Origin: Chitinophagaceae bacterium
GTDB lineage: Bacteria; Bacteroidota; Bacteroidia; Chitinophagales; Chitinophagaceae
Length of the DNA stretch: 23,583 nt
Reading direction: 5' to 3'
NCBI GenBank assembly: GCA_019454915.1
Contig: JACFNM010000017.1
Location: 1 to 23,583, forward strand
The notes beneath the pieces were generated by a model. That model did no database searches, was not told the origin of the DNA, and worked only from the letters and a program-made list of their open reading frames with translations. Position numbers and translations under genes: made by a program. Of this stretch, positions 7,730 to 15,907 are shown one piece after another (positions within the stretch are counted from its first letter, which is position 1; every line of letters starts with the position of its first letter).

Positions 7730-10700
7730 ATGTGCGAAATTATGGGAATCACAAAGAATAAGGCTTGTTATTATATAGTGGGTATTTTTGGAATTGTGCT
7801 TTTATGGATGATGAGTCAGCCCGTATTTTCTCAGGTGAACGCAGAAGAGTTCGGGAAAAACAGGGTGCAGTATAAAAAAATGAAATGGCGGTTTTATCAA
7901 AGCAGAAATTTTAACGTTTACTTTAGTCAAAATGGGCTAGCACTCGGAAAGTATGCCGCCCAAATAGCAGAAAAGGAATTGCCCGGGATGGAGGACTTTG
8001 TGGAATATGGTTCTCAGCGCCGGATTAATATTGTTGTGTACAACTCCTTTGATGAATTGCAACAGTCAAATATCGGGCTCGGAATTGACTGGCAAAACAC
8101 CGGCGGTGTGACGCGGTTTGTGAATAATAAAATGATTGTTTATTTCGACGGGAACCACGAAAACCTGAGAATTCAAATCAGAGAGGGTATTGCAAAAGTG
8201 CTACTTGAAAACCTGCTCTTTGGAGATGACCTGGGTGAGTTTGCCAGCAATCAGGCGCTGCTTGATTTACCAAAATGGCTGACAGACGGGTACGTGAAAT
8301 ATGCCGGCGAAAACTGGAGCCCTGCACTGGACGATAAGCTAAAGTCGGCGCTGCTTTCGGGAGACTACAGAAGTTTTTATCAGTTTGCCTTCGATAAACC
8401 GGAGTTAGCCGGTCACGCATTCTGGAGATTCATAGCGGATAATTACCGGAAAGACAACGTGACCTATTTTCTCTATTTGGCAAGAATATACAAGAGCCTT
8501 AACTCTGCCAGTCTAAAAGTAACCAAGAAAAAATTTAAGGAAGTACTGAAGGAGTTCATGGAAAAAGAATCCGACAAGTATTATAAAGACCTGAAAGGGA
8601 GAAGGAACGCACCGAAAGGCAGTGTTGTTACGATTGAAGAAATCAATAAAAACCTGGACTATTACCGTTTTCAGGCAAATCCCAATCCAAGAAACAATAC
8701 CTATGCCGTGGTACGGTTTAAAAAAGGTATTTACCGGATTGAGTTGGAAGACTTCGGATACAAGAGAAAAATCCTTTTGAAGTCAGGCGTTTTGGATAAT
8801 CAAAATGAAATCAACCCCAATTATCCGCTCCTGGCCTGGGATCCCAAAGGGTCTCAACTGGTGGTTATTTACAGTGAGAAGAGTAAACTAAAAATGTTTG
8901 TTTACGATCTTGCAACCCGACTGAAGAAGTTTAAACAGGAATTGCCGGAAGAATTTGGTCAGGTGTTGGACGTGAAGTATATGCTTGACCAAAACACCTT
9001 ACTGTTCAGTGCGGTTAATAACGGCTATTCAGATATTTTCGTTTATAAAATCAACGAGCAGACCCTGAATCAAATTACCCATGATGTATACGATGACCTG
9101 GATCCTTCGTTTGTTGCTTTTCCTAACAGAACCGGTATCATCTTTTCATCCAATCGCCCTTCGGGAAATGCCCTAAACAGTGATACGGCGCTACCCTCAA
9201 ATAACCGGTTTAATATTTTTCTGGTTGACAACTGGAACCGTACCGAATTCAGACAAATCTCACAGCTAACCAATATTAAGAACGGAAACGCACGCTACCC
9301 GATGCAGTATAATACCAACCACTTCACCTTCGTAAATGATGAAATGGGTATTGCCAATCGTTATGCGGGATTTTTCACCACCCGCAAGGCTGGAGTTGAC
9401 ACGGTTTACCGGGTGGGCGATGAATTATTACGGAATCCCGAACCGGCAGAGCTGGACTCAATTCTACAGGTCTGGAACAAAACTGCTCCGGATTCGATTG
9501 GCTATATTTCTGTTACCACCGATTCAGCTTATTCATTTCCGATCACCAATTATCAGAGCAGCCTGCAGGAAACAAGAATAGCCGGTGATTTTGGACAGGT
9601 TTCAGAAGTACGCCAGGAAGGAAATTTGAAATTGTTATATAAACTGAAGGTAAATGACGACGCATTGAAGAAAAGGAACGTGAACGTTCGCCCGACAGAG
9701 TACATGAAAAAAGTGATGGAGCAGGAAAGAGCCGCAGCGGGAACCGCCACTTTTTATCAACCGGTAACGCCCGATACTGCTGTTGTACCGGGAAATGAGT
9801 TTCAGAGCGAATTCGAGGATGAGGCTCCTGACAGTTCAAGACTCGGGAGAGCATATCATTTGAACGAACTTACCGTAGCACCATCCACATTATCACAAGC
9901 GAAATTATACGATTACCGGCTGAAATTTGCAACGGAATACTCAGTCTCCGGATTCAATAACTCCGTCCTCCTAACACGCTGGCAGCCATACGGAGGAGGA
10001 GGCGGACCTATTTATCTTACGAATGGAAGCTCAAACCTAAACGGTATTGTACGAATAGGCGTTTCGGATCTTTTTGAAGACATAAAATTTATAGGTGGCT
10101 TTCGTATCGGACTAAATTTAGACGACAAAGATGTGCTACTCAGTTTTTACAATATGCGCAAGCGACTGGACTGGGGACTCACCTATTATCGTTCAACGGT
10201 AACGGATTACCCCTTTTACAAACAGGATGACTTTCCGCTGAGTGTCCTGCCAAACAAACTATTCAGCAATATCTACCAGGTAAATCTTTCTTATCCCCTG
10301 GATAGAGTGAGGAGCCTGCGGGCGCATGTGGCGCTGCGAAACGACCGGGTAGCTATTAAGACGTTTGTGAACTACCCGCCCGCTACCGCCATTGGCGACA
10401 CCGTGAAGAACTCCCTGCTTACGCACCTGGAATATGTGCACGACAATACCATAAATCCCACGCTTAATATATGGAACGGGTTAAGGTATAAGATTTATAG
10501 TGATATCAATACAGACCTTACCAAGAATAAAGAGGGTAAACTCACCTTCAACGTAGGTACGGACGTCCGCTATTATTATCCCATCTATCGCAACTTTATC
10601 TGGGCAGCGAGGGGCGCGGTAGATATCTCGTGGGGTAGCCAGAAAATTCTTTATTACTTAGGAGGCTCAGACAGTTGGATTGCACCTAAGTTTAATAATA

Positions 10701-11140
10701 GCAATCCGCCTGCACCGGATATGACCTACGCTTACCAATCGTTAGCTGTTAACCTGCGAGGCTACAAACAGAACGTCGCCAATGGTAACAATGCGGTAGT
10801 AATCAACAGTGAATTCCGATTACCGGTATTCACCACACTGCTGAGCCGGCCTATCAATAATGCTTTTGTAAGAAATTTTCAGTTGATACAATTCATTGAC
10901 CTCGGCTCTGCCTGGAACGGGGCATATAATAAGATTTCGCGTCCTTACCAAACTTATGTAGACGGGCCGATAAGGGTTACCTTAAAAGGCAGTGGAGTAG
11001 GACCTTTCGCAGGCGGCTACGGCTTCGGATTGAGAAGCACATTGTTGGGATATTTTCTGAGAGTGGATGCAGGATGGCCCATGACCGGATTTTTTAGCGG
11101 AAAGCCCATATGGTATTTTTCTTTAGGGGTCGATTTCTAA
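7730..11140 (+). CDS. outer-membrane protein: degenerate peptidase, TolB-like propeller, beta-barrel
   Basis: A 1136-residue envelope protein with a signal peptide (about 1-35, ending PVFSQ). Residues about 45-290 resemble gluzincin-type metallopeptidase domains, but the HExxH site reads REGIAKVLLE (151-160) and the expected Glu of the W..EG motif is Asp in LPKWLTDGYVKYAG (about 180-192), so it is probably inactive. Residues about 320-620 contain TolB/PD40-like propeller repeats, for example DLDPSF followed by IIFSSNRPSGN. The C-terminal part (about 730-1136) has alternating beta strands and ends with FSLGVDF, a terminal aromatic residue as in outer-membrane barrels; it resembles Omp85/surface-antigen barrels. 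The function is unknown; a scaffold or transport role at the outer membrane is inference. An in-frame ATG at 7742 is an alternative start. Its stop overlaps the stop of the convergent kinase gene (CTAA, 11137-11140). Confidence 0.88.
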   Translation: MCEIMGITKNKACYYIVGIFGIVLLWMMSQPVFSQVNAEEFGKNRVQYKKMKWRFYQSRNFNVYFSQNGLALGKYAAQIAEKELPGMEDFVEYGSQRRINIVVYNSFDELQQSNIGLGIDWQNTGGVTRFVNNKMIVYFDGNHENLRIQIREGIAKVLLENLLFGDDLGEFASNQALLDLPKWLTDGYVKYAGENWSPALDDKLKSALLSGDYRSFYQFAFDKPELAGHAFWRFIADNYRKDNVTYFLYLARIYKSLNSASLKVTKKKFKEVLKEFMEKESDKYYKDLKGRRNAPKGSVVTIEEINKNLDYYRFQANPNPRNNTYAVVRFKKGIYRIELEDFGYKRKILLKSGVLDNQNEINPNYPLLAWDPKGSQLVVIYSEKSKLKMFVYDLATRLKKFKQELPEEFGQVLDVKYMLDQNTLLFSAVNNGYSDIFVYKINEQTLNQITHDVYDDLDPSFVAFPNRTGIIFSSNRPSGNALNSDTALPSNNRFNIFLVDNWNRTEFRQISQLTNIKNGNARYPMQYNTNHFTFVNDEMGIANRYAGFFTTRKAGVDTVYRVGDELLRNPEPAELDSILQVWNKTAPDSIGYISVTTDSAYSFPITNYQSSLQETRIAGDFGQVSEVRQEGNLKLLYKLKVNDDALKKRNVNVRPTEYMKKVMEQERAAAGTATFYQPVTPDTAVVPGNEFQSEFEDEAPDSSRLGRAYHLNELTVAPSTLSQAKLYDYRLKFATEYSVSGFNNSVLLTRWQPYGGGGGPIYLTNGSSNLNGIVRIGVSDLFEDIKFIGGFRIGLNLDDKDVLLSFYNMRKRLDWGLTYYRSTVTDYPFYKQDDFPLSVLPNKLFSNIYQVNLSYPLDRVRSLRAHVALRNDRVAIKTFVNYPPATAIGDTVKNSLLTHLEYVHDNTINPTLNIWNGLRYKIYSDINTDLTKNKEGKLTFNVGTDVRYYYPIYRNFIWAARGAVDISWGSQKILYYLGGSDSWIAPKFNNSNPPAPDMTYAYQSLAVNLRGYKQNVANGNNAVVINSEFRLPVFTTLLSRPINNAFVRNFQLIQFIDLGSAWNGAYNKISRPYQTYVDGPIRVTLKGSGVGPFAGGYGFGLRSTLLGYFLRVDAGWPMTGFFSGKPIWYFSLGVDF

Positions 11141-11490
11141 AACAACGTCATTATCCTCGGGAAGAAAATAACGGTTCCGATTATTGCACTAAGTATAGCC
11201 GCCATCAGCACTGCTCCCGCGCTCAGGTCTTTTATTATTTTGATTCGTGGATGATAATCGGAATGAACCAGATTACATAGGTTTTCAATAGCAGTATTGA
11301 TCATCTCGAAGCCTATTACCAGCATAATACAAAATAGTATAGCTATCCACTCGGTCCTTTCTATTTTAAGAATAAATCCCAGTAATATTACCAGTACGGA
11401 TATCCCAAGCTGAATTTGTCCGTTCCGCTCCGTTTTAAAAAAGACTTTGATTCCAGTGACTGCATACCTTATTGCCACAAAGAAACTCAT
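11137..11490 (-). CDS. dgkA: DgkA-type diacylglycerol/undecaprenol kinase
   Basis: A 117-residue integral membrane kinase of the prokaryotic DgkA family, which phosphorylates lipid alcohols such as diacylglycerol or undecaprenol on the inner face of the cytoplasmic membrane. Three hydrophobic helices are visible (about 28-42, 47-66, 90-110). The family's signature EMINTAIENLCNLV (62-75) carries the catalytic/ATP-site Glu residues, and KDLSAGAVL (87-95) follows. ERNGQIQ (21-27) corresponds to the conserved E.N motif before the first helix. It is the last gene of the minus-strand ceramidase-like block, 37 bp after its upstream neighbour. Co-transcription is therefore likely, but it could also be an unrelated housekeeping gene. 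Its exact substrate cannot be told from sequence. Confidence 0.9.
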   Translation of the reverse strand: MSFFVAIRYAVTGIKVFFKTERNGQIQLGISVLVILLGFILKIERTEWIAILFCIMLVIGFEMINTAIENLCNLVHSDYHPRIKIIKDLSAGAVLMAAILSAIIGTVIFFPRIMTLF

Positions 11491-11527
11491 GATCGTTTAC
11501 TTCAAATTGTTCTTATCAATTTCAGTT

Positions 11528-12961
11528 TTACTTTTTCTTTCTGGCCTTTCTCACCACTTCATGTACGCCTTTGGCAATCTGATCTTCTACATCGCCCGCC
11601 CATCTCCAGGCGGGATGACCATACTCATCCAAATGGGGTCCGCCTTCATAACCACCTTCTTCCCACACGCGTCGTGATGGTATATAGGCAACCATTGTGT
11701 TCGTATAACCAAAAACCCAGGTGTTTCCCACTCCATATTCTCTTTTGAAACGCAGAGAGTAATCCACCACGGTTTCTCCTCCCGTTCCTATAAAAAGCAA
11801 CTCCTTCCCTAATTGCCAGGCCATAACCGGATAGTAATGATATGCGGAAGGGAGTACTAATCCTTTATCAAGCACATTCAGCATCCGCCTGGCCCAACGG
11901 GATTGAATATCGCTACCTCCGGTAGTCAGCGGCTTTAACTTCTCTACTGTAACCACTTCTTCATAATTCAATTTGACAAAGCGGAACGCGGATCGTAAAC
12001 CCGGAGATACAGGAAACATCGGTTTTTCTATGACTTCTTCAACCGCATCCGATAACATCTTTCCATATTTTTCGCAGAGTTCTATTGTACGTCGGGGCAG
12101 CGGATTCATATCCGCCCCGCAAGCGTTAAAGAACATAGCTGTAACTCCGGGGTAACGATTTTCCAGATTTATCTGGGCAAACCCCGGATAATCACCCAAC
12201 AACTGATTACCGGAGAGAGTTGTAGGATGACATGCATAACCAAATAATAAAGCTATAAGTTTCCCATCTTTGTTTTTCAACGATAAAACCGGAACATAAT
12301 GATCCGTAACACCTTTTAACGACTTACCGGCAGCGAGTAATTCCGGTACCTCAGATTCTTTATTATCTCTTCTGTTCACGGCAAAATCACATTCTCCTTC
12401 TCCCTTAAACATATCAACCGGCTGAAGATTATTCAACGCTTCTGCAACAGCCTCTATAATTTGCCCTTCCATCCAGTCTGAATATTCATCCACCCGTTTG
12501 TCCTCTTCATCATCGCTTGGATAATAATCTACCAAATCTCCCCGGAGGCGCGGCCCAGAATGATTGTGAGAGAACGTAAGCATAAACTCGGAACGGTCGA
12601 GATGAAAGCGTTCGTTAAGCTTTTGAAACAGGTCTTCATAAATCAATCGCGACATCCCCTGATGATCGGTTGTCACCATGACCACCTGCTTTCCCCGCGG
12701 GTCTTTCAAAGCCAATACTTTCGCCCAGATATCGTGTACTTTCTCCTCTATGGTTCTTCTTGTGCCATAGCCAGCCAGCCACACATCCGTTGTGGGACTC
12801 AATACCCGTCGGGATATTCCGGCTTCCCAGCCGTTCTCTCCATCGCCGGTCGAGTTTACGTACTTGTTCTGGTCTTTCTTCTCATCACCTGAAATCTTCG
12901 CTTCGGCAGAAATCCCTATCATCAGTAAACAGAAAAAAATTAGAATGCTTCTTGAAGACAT
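11528..12961 (-). CDS. neutral-ceramidase-like zinc hydrolase A3
   Basis: A 477-residue protein with a signal peptide (about 1-22) and one domain of the neutral/alkaline non-lysosomal ceramidase N-terminal family. That family hydrolyses the amide bond of ceramide in characterised members. Presumed zinc ligands are H132/H134 in SHNHSGP, H245 in GYACHPTTL, E396 in GGETVVDY and Tyr426 in NTMVAYIPS. The segment aligned with the catalytic-serine loop reads ACGADMNPLPR, with Asn286 where true ceramidases have Ser. The C-terminal Ig-like domain of true ceramidases (about 650-780 residues in total) is absent. It is the most divergent of the three A-type paralogues: it has an insertion of acidic residues after the HxH motif and a basic C-terminus (RKARKKK). 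It lies 23 bp after A2. The substrate is unknown; any amide-linked lipid or N-acyl compound is possible. Confidence 0.88.
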   Translation of the reverse strand: MSSRSILIFFCLLMIGISAEAKISGDEKKDQNKYVNSTGDGENGWEAGISRRVLSPTTDVWLAGYGTRRTIEEKVHDIWAKVLALKDPRGKQVVMVTTDHQGMSRLIYEDLFQKLNERFHLDRSEFMLTFSHNHSGPRLRGDLVDYYPSDDEEDKRVDEYSDWMEGQIIEAVAEALNNLQPVDMFKGEGECDFAVNRRDNKESEVPELLAAGKSLKGVTDHYVPVLSLKNKDGKLIALLFGYACHPTTLSGNQLLGDYPGFAQINLENRYPGVTAMFFNACGADMNPLPRRTIELCEKYGKMLSDAVEEVIEKPMFPVSPGLRSAFRFVKLNYEEVVTVEKLKPLTTGGSDIQSRWARRMLNVLDKGLVLPSAYHYYPVMAWQLGKELLFIGTGGETVVDYSLRFKREYGVGNTWVFGYTNTMVAYIPSRRVWEEGGYEGGPHLDEYGHPAWRWAGDVEDQIAKGVHEVVRKARKKK

Positions 12962-12984
12962 ACTTTCTTAGTTTAAATAACCGG

Positions 12985-14379
12985 TTATTCAATCTTTTTC
13001 GTGGGTATGGGGATACTCGCCTCCTCAGCCAGTTCCAGGACGGTTTCATAAATCAATGATTGGGCGTCAGCTCTCCAGGTAGCCGGCAACCCATAAACTA
13101 TAGGAGCCAGCGCGCCTTCATAACCGCCTTCTCGTAAGATTCTGGCAGAAGGAATATAGGACATCACGTCGTTGGAGTAACCAAGGACAAACAGATTTTG
13201 GCCGAAGATATTTTTGAGATCAATTGCATAGTCCACCACCACTTCTCCCCCTAAGATAACCATGGGTTGCTCACCCAGCTTCCATACCTGCACCGGGTAG
13301 GGATAACTCCGATCGAGTGATTTTCCCTGATCTAATTCTTTCAGCAATCTGGATGCCCACCTGCTTTGATAGCCGCTATTCTTCTTAGCCATCTGTTCCA
13401 TTTCCGTTCTGGGCATGGGAGCGTTCATGGGTAAATCTATCTCCTTATAGGCCGTTTTAATCTGACCTGATAATAATTCCATGTCCTCGCCCAATACAGC
13501 CTGTACTGCGGATGATAACTCCTGCCCGTATTGTTTGGCAACTGCGACTGTTCGTCGTGGTAAAGGATTCAGGTCTGCACCACAACCCTGAAAAAACAGA
13601 GCCATCGTTCCGGGGAATGTCTTTTCTAAATCAATCTGTGCGAATCCTGCATAGTCGCCAGACCATTCGTAGCCACTCAATACGGTATTATGACATGCAT
13701 AGCCAAAAGCTACTGCTATCATCTTCCCCGACTTGTCCACAACTTTGATAACGGGTACCGCATAATCATTCGGGCCGTTCAGATGCGTAATAGAGGTTAA
13801 GAGGGCTTCTGAGTTATTTCTTCTGTTAACCTGAAACCGGGTAATGCCATTCGCTGAGTAAACATCTACGGGGACCATCTTTTGAAACGATTCCCCAACC
13901 ATTTTAATGACCGCATTCGTCAACCATTTTGTGTATTGGGCAATTTTATCTCTTTCCGCGTCATTCAATGGGTAAATATCAAACAAAGCATCCGAGAGCA
14001 CAGGGCCTGAATGCGTATGGGAGGTATTTAAAATAATCTGCGATCTTGATAATCCCAGCTTTCCTTTCAACGCGTCTCTTATCTCCTCCGATACTTTTTT
14101 AGGAACGCCCACCAGGTCCATGGTTACCAATACTGACCGGTTTCCCGCTTTGTCTTCCAACGCCAACGCCTTCACCCAAATATCCGTCAGTTTACCTTCT
14201 GACGGCTTTGTCCGGCTGCCGTATCCGGCCATCCACATGGATTGTTGTGGCGTAATGTTTAACCTCGCGGTACCCGCTTTCCACTGAAAATGACTCTTAT
14301 CCTGACTGAACCCCGTCAGGTACAGGAAAGAGAATAACAATAACAGAATCGAATAGCTGCTGCGTTTAGATTGTTTCAT
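12985..14379 (-). CDS. neutral-ceramidase-like zinc hydrolase A2
   Basis: A 464-residue exported protein of the ceramidase N-terminal-domain family. The signal peptide is about residues 1-25 (ending TGFSQ). I chose ATG 14379 over a TTG at 14388 because it gives a standard signal peptide. Presumed zinc site: H121/H123 in SHTHSGP, H230 in GYACHNTVL, E379 in GGEVVVDY and Tyr408 in DVMSYIPS. The loop that carries the ceramidase nucleophile reads GCGADLNPLPRR, with Asn271 in place of Ser. It is colinear with A1 over the first 300 residues, almost without gaps, sharing blocks such as FQVNR and NGPNDYAVPV, so it arose by duplication. The gene lies 28 bp after B2 and 23 bp before A3. Confidence 0.9.
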   Translation of the reverse strand: MKQSKRSSYSILLLLFSFLYLTGFSQDKSHFQWKAGTARLNITPQQSMWMAGYGSRTKPSEGKLTDIWVKALALEDKAGNRSVLVTMDLVGVPKKVSEEIRDALKGKLGLSRSQIILNTSHTHSGPVLSDALFDIYPLNDAERDKIAQYTKWLTNAVIKMVGESFQKMVPVDVYSANGITRFQVNRRNNSEALLTSITHLNGPNDYAVPVIKVVDKSGKMIAVAFGYACHNTVLSGYEWSGDYAGFAQIDLEKTFPGTMALFFQGCGADLNPLPRRTVAVAKQYGQELSSAVQAVLGEDMELLSGQIKTAYKEIDLPMNAPMPRTEMEQMAKKNSGYQSRWASRLLKELDQGKSLDRSYPYPVQVWKLGEQPMVILGGEVVVDYAIDLKNIFGQNLFVLGYSNDVMSYIPSARILREGGYEGALAPIVYGLPATWRADAQSLIYETVLELAEEASIPIPTKKIE

Positions 14380-14407
14380 CTGATACAATTTTTATTTTAC
14401 CTGACTA

Positions 14408-15853
14408 TTATTTGTTCAACAAATTGCTAATGGCTTTCATAAGCACTGCTTCCGCTTCGGCGGTAACATTCGATCCCCGCTCGGTTTCATAGCCTCCATA
14501 CTGGTAGGCTTCCGCAGTTCCTATATATCCCGGCCCATAATCACCATAGGCTGACATGGCCACTAAACGGTTCCTTCCTGCCTTCTTTGCTTCAATCTGA
14601 TACTCGACAAACAATTCTCCCGGCATAAACAGCAGGTTCGCGTTTTTTATTTTCAGGACGGCACAATCTACTTTTTTACCAGCTTCATATTGATTCAGCC
14701 AGGCGAGATCATACGCGTCACTCATATTTTTTACAGATGCTTCACTCATTTGAATCTTGTTCCTTAAGTTATATATCTTTTGATTTGGACGTAAAGCAAC
14801 CGATTCCACAAACCAGTTGATGTCTTTCGCTGTTATCGTTTGTCGCTGCGTGGATTTCCACGCCCTCTCCATTCCGTCTGCCAGGCGCTCTGCTAGAAGC
14901 AGCCTGTTGATATGCGACCCGTCATTGTATTTTCCCACCGCCACGTTTCCGCCCGCTCCGTTGAAATGGATATGCAATGCATCAGGTACGGCTAACTGAC
15001 GGAAAAAACGGGCAACTCCTACAAAATCGGGATTGGCAACGCCTGTCCGGTAATAACTCTGCGGATGGGTAGCAAAAAAACTTAAAACCGCAACCGGCTT
15101 ATCATTGTTCCAAAAGCTGACAACGGTTACCGTGGAATCAACGGTACCCACCGGTAATTTTCGCAACAGGGAATCCGTGCCTGTACTGGAAAAACGCGGG
15201 CGTATCACCTTGCCGTCTGCGCCCCGGTAAACCGTTCTGTTAGATGCCACTTCATGGACAAAAGCTTCTCCCCATCCGAAGTAGTTTACCGGTTGAGCTG
15301 ATTTCAGCGACGCGCTGATGGCCTTTACCAGGTGGTCAATTGTCTCTCTTCCCCAGGTGCTATTTAACCCGGCAGGATCAATACCGGCGTCCAGCAGAAT
15401 TTTCTCTCCTCCCGGATCATACCGCGGAGCATCGTGCTGGTGAAGCGCGTGTACGGCTACCCGTTCTTTAGAAGTACCCGCTGCAAATGCTAATGCTTTT
15501 CTAAAGTCCTCATGTCCCTGGTTGCTGATGCCTATCGCATCAATGGCGCACAGCACGATAGGTTCTCCCACGCCCAGGAGAACAATTCCCTTAGCCCTCA
15601 ATCCTAAATCCCATTTGTTTATTTCTGGATCGTAAGCCAGGTGATAACCTACGGGCGGAGTTACGTCAATGTCGAAGGTGGAAATACGCAATCCCTCGCC
15701 CTGGTGGCGTCCGCCATCCGGTGAATGACCGGCTAAGGCATGGGACAACGGCCACGATGCTAATACGAAAAACAGGACGCACGCTTTACCCGCCGTAAAA
15801 AACAGTTGATGGCTTTTACGCATCGAAGTCTTAAAAAATTTGCTCCTTCTCAT
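14408..15853 (-). CDS. ceramidase-like hydrolase B2 (second subfamily)
   Basis: A 481-residue protein distantly related to the ceramidase N-terminal domain and clearly paralogous to B1. A long N-terminal signal is present (hydrophobic about 17-41; M11 at 15823 is an alternative start). The domain opens with FDIDVTPPVGY (60-70). Presumed metal ligands: H138/H140 in HALHQHDAP, H263 in ATHPQSYY, E413 in MPGELFVEYQ and Tyr443 in PGYIGTAEAY. The loop that carries Ser in ceramidases reads FNGAGGNVAVGKYNDGS, with Ala305 at that place. A3-type motifs such as SGP after HxH are replaced by DAP. Enzymatic role is inferred as an exported zinc hydrolase, probably of an amide; the substrate is unknown. Spacing is 54 bp from B1 and 28 bp to A2. 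Confidence 0.85.
   Translation of the reverse strand: MRRSKFFKTSMRKSHQLFFTAGKACVLFFVLASWPLSHALAGHSPDGGRHQGEGLRISTFDIDVTPPVGYHLAYDPEINKWDLGLRAKGIVLLGVGEPIVLCAIDAIGISNQGHEDFRKALAFAAGTSKERVAVHALHQHDAPRYDPGGEKILLDAGIDPAGLNSTWGRETIDHLVKAISASLKSAQPVNYFGWGEAFVHEVASNRTVYRGADGKVIRPRFSSTGTDSLLRKLPVGTVDSTVTVVSFWNNDKPVAVLSFFATHPQSYYRTGVANPDFVGVARFFRQLAVPDALHIHFNGAGGNVAVGKYNDGSHINRLLLAERLADGMERAWKSTQRQTITAKDINWFVESVALRPNQKIYNLRNKIQMSEASVKNMSDAYDLAWLNQYEAGKKVDCAVLKIKNANLLFMPGELFVEYQIEAKKAGRNRLVAMSAYGDYGPGYIGTAEAYQYGGYETERGSNVTAEAEAVLMKAISNLLNK
14911..15080. repeat. best-conserved DNA segment of the B1/B2 duplication, copy in B2
   Basis: Matches 16411-16580 in direct orientation at an offset of exactly 1500 bp, without indels. 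In the 60 bp at 15001-15060 I count 10 mismatches to 16501-16560. It encodes the region around ATHPQSYY to KYNDGSHINRL. Confidence 0.75.
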
Positions 15854-15907
15854 AATGAATATATCATTTCACTTATTCTGTTTTTTGTTTCCGATCCACA
15901 AACGGGA

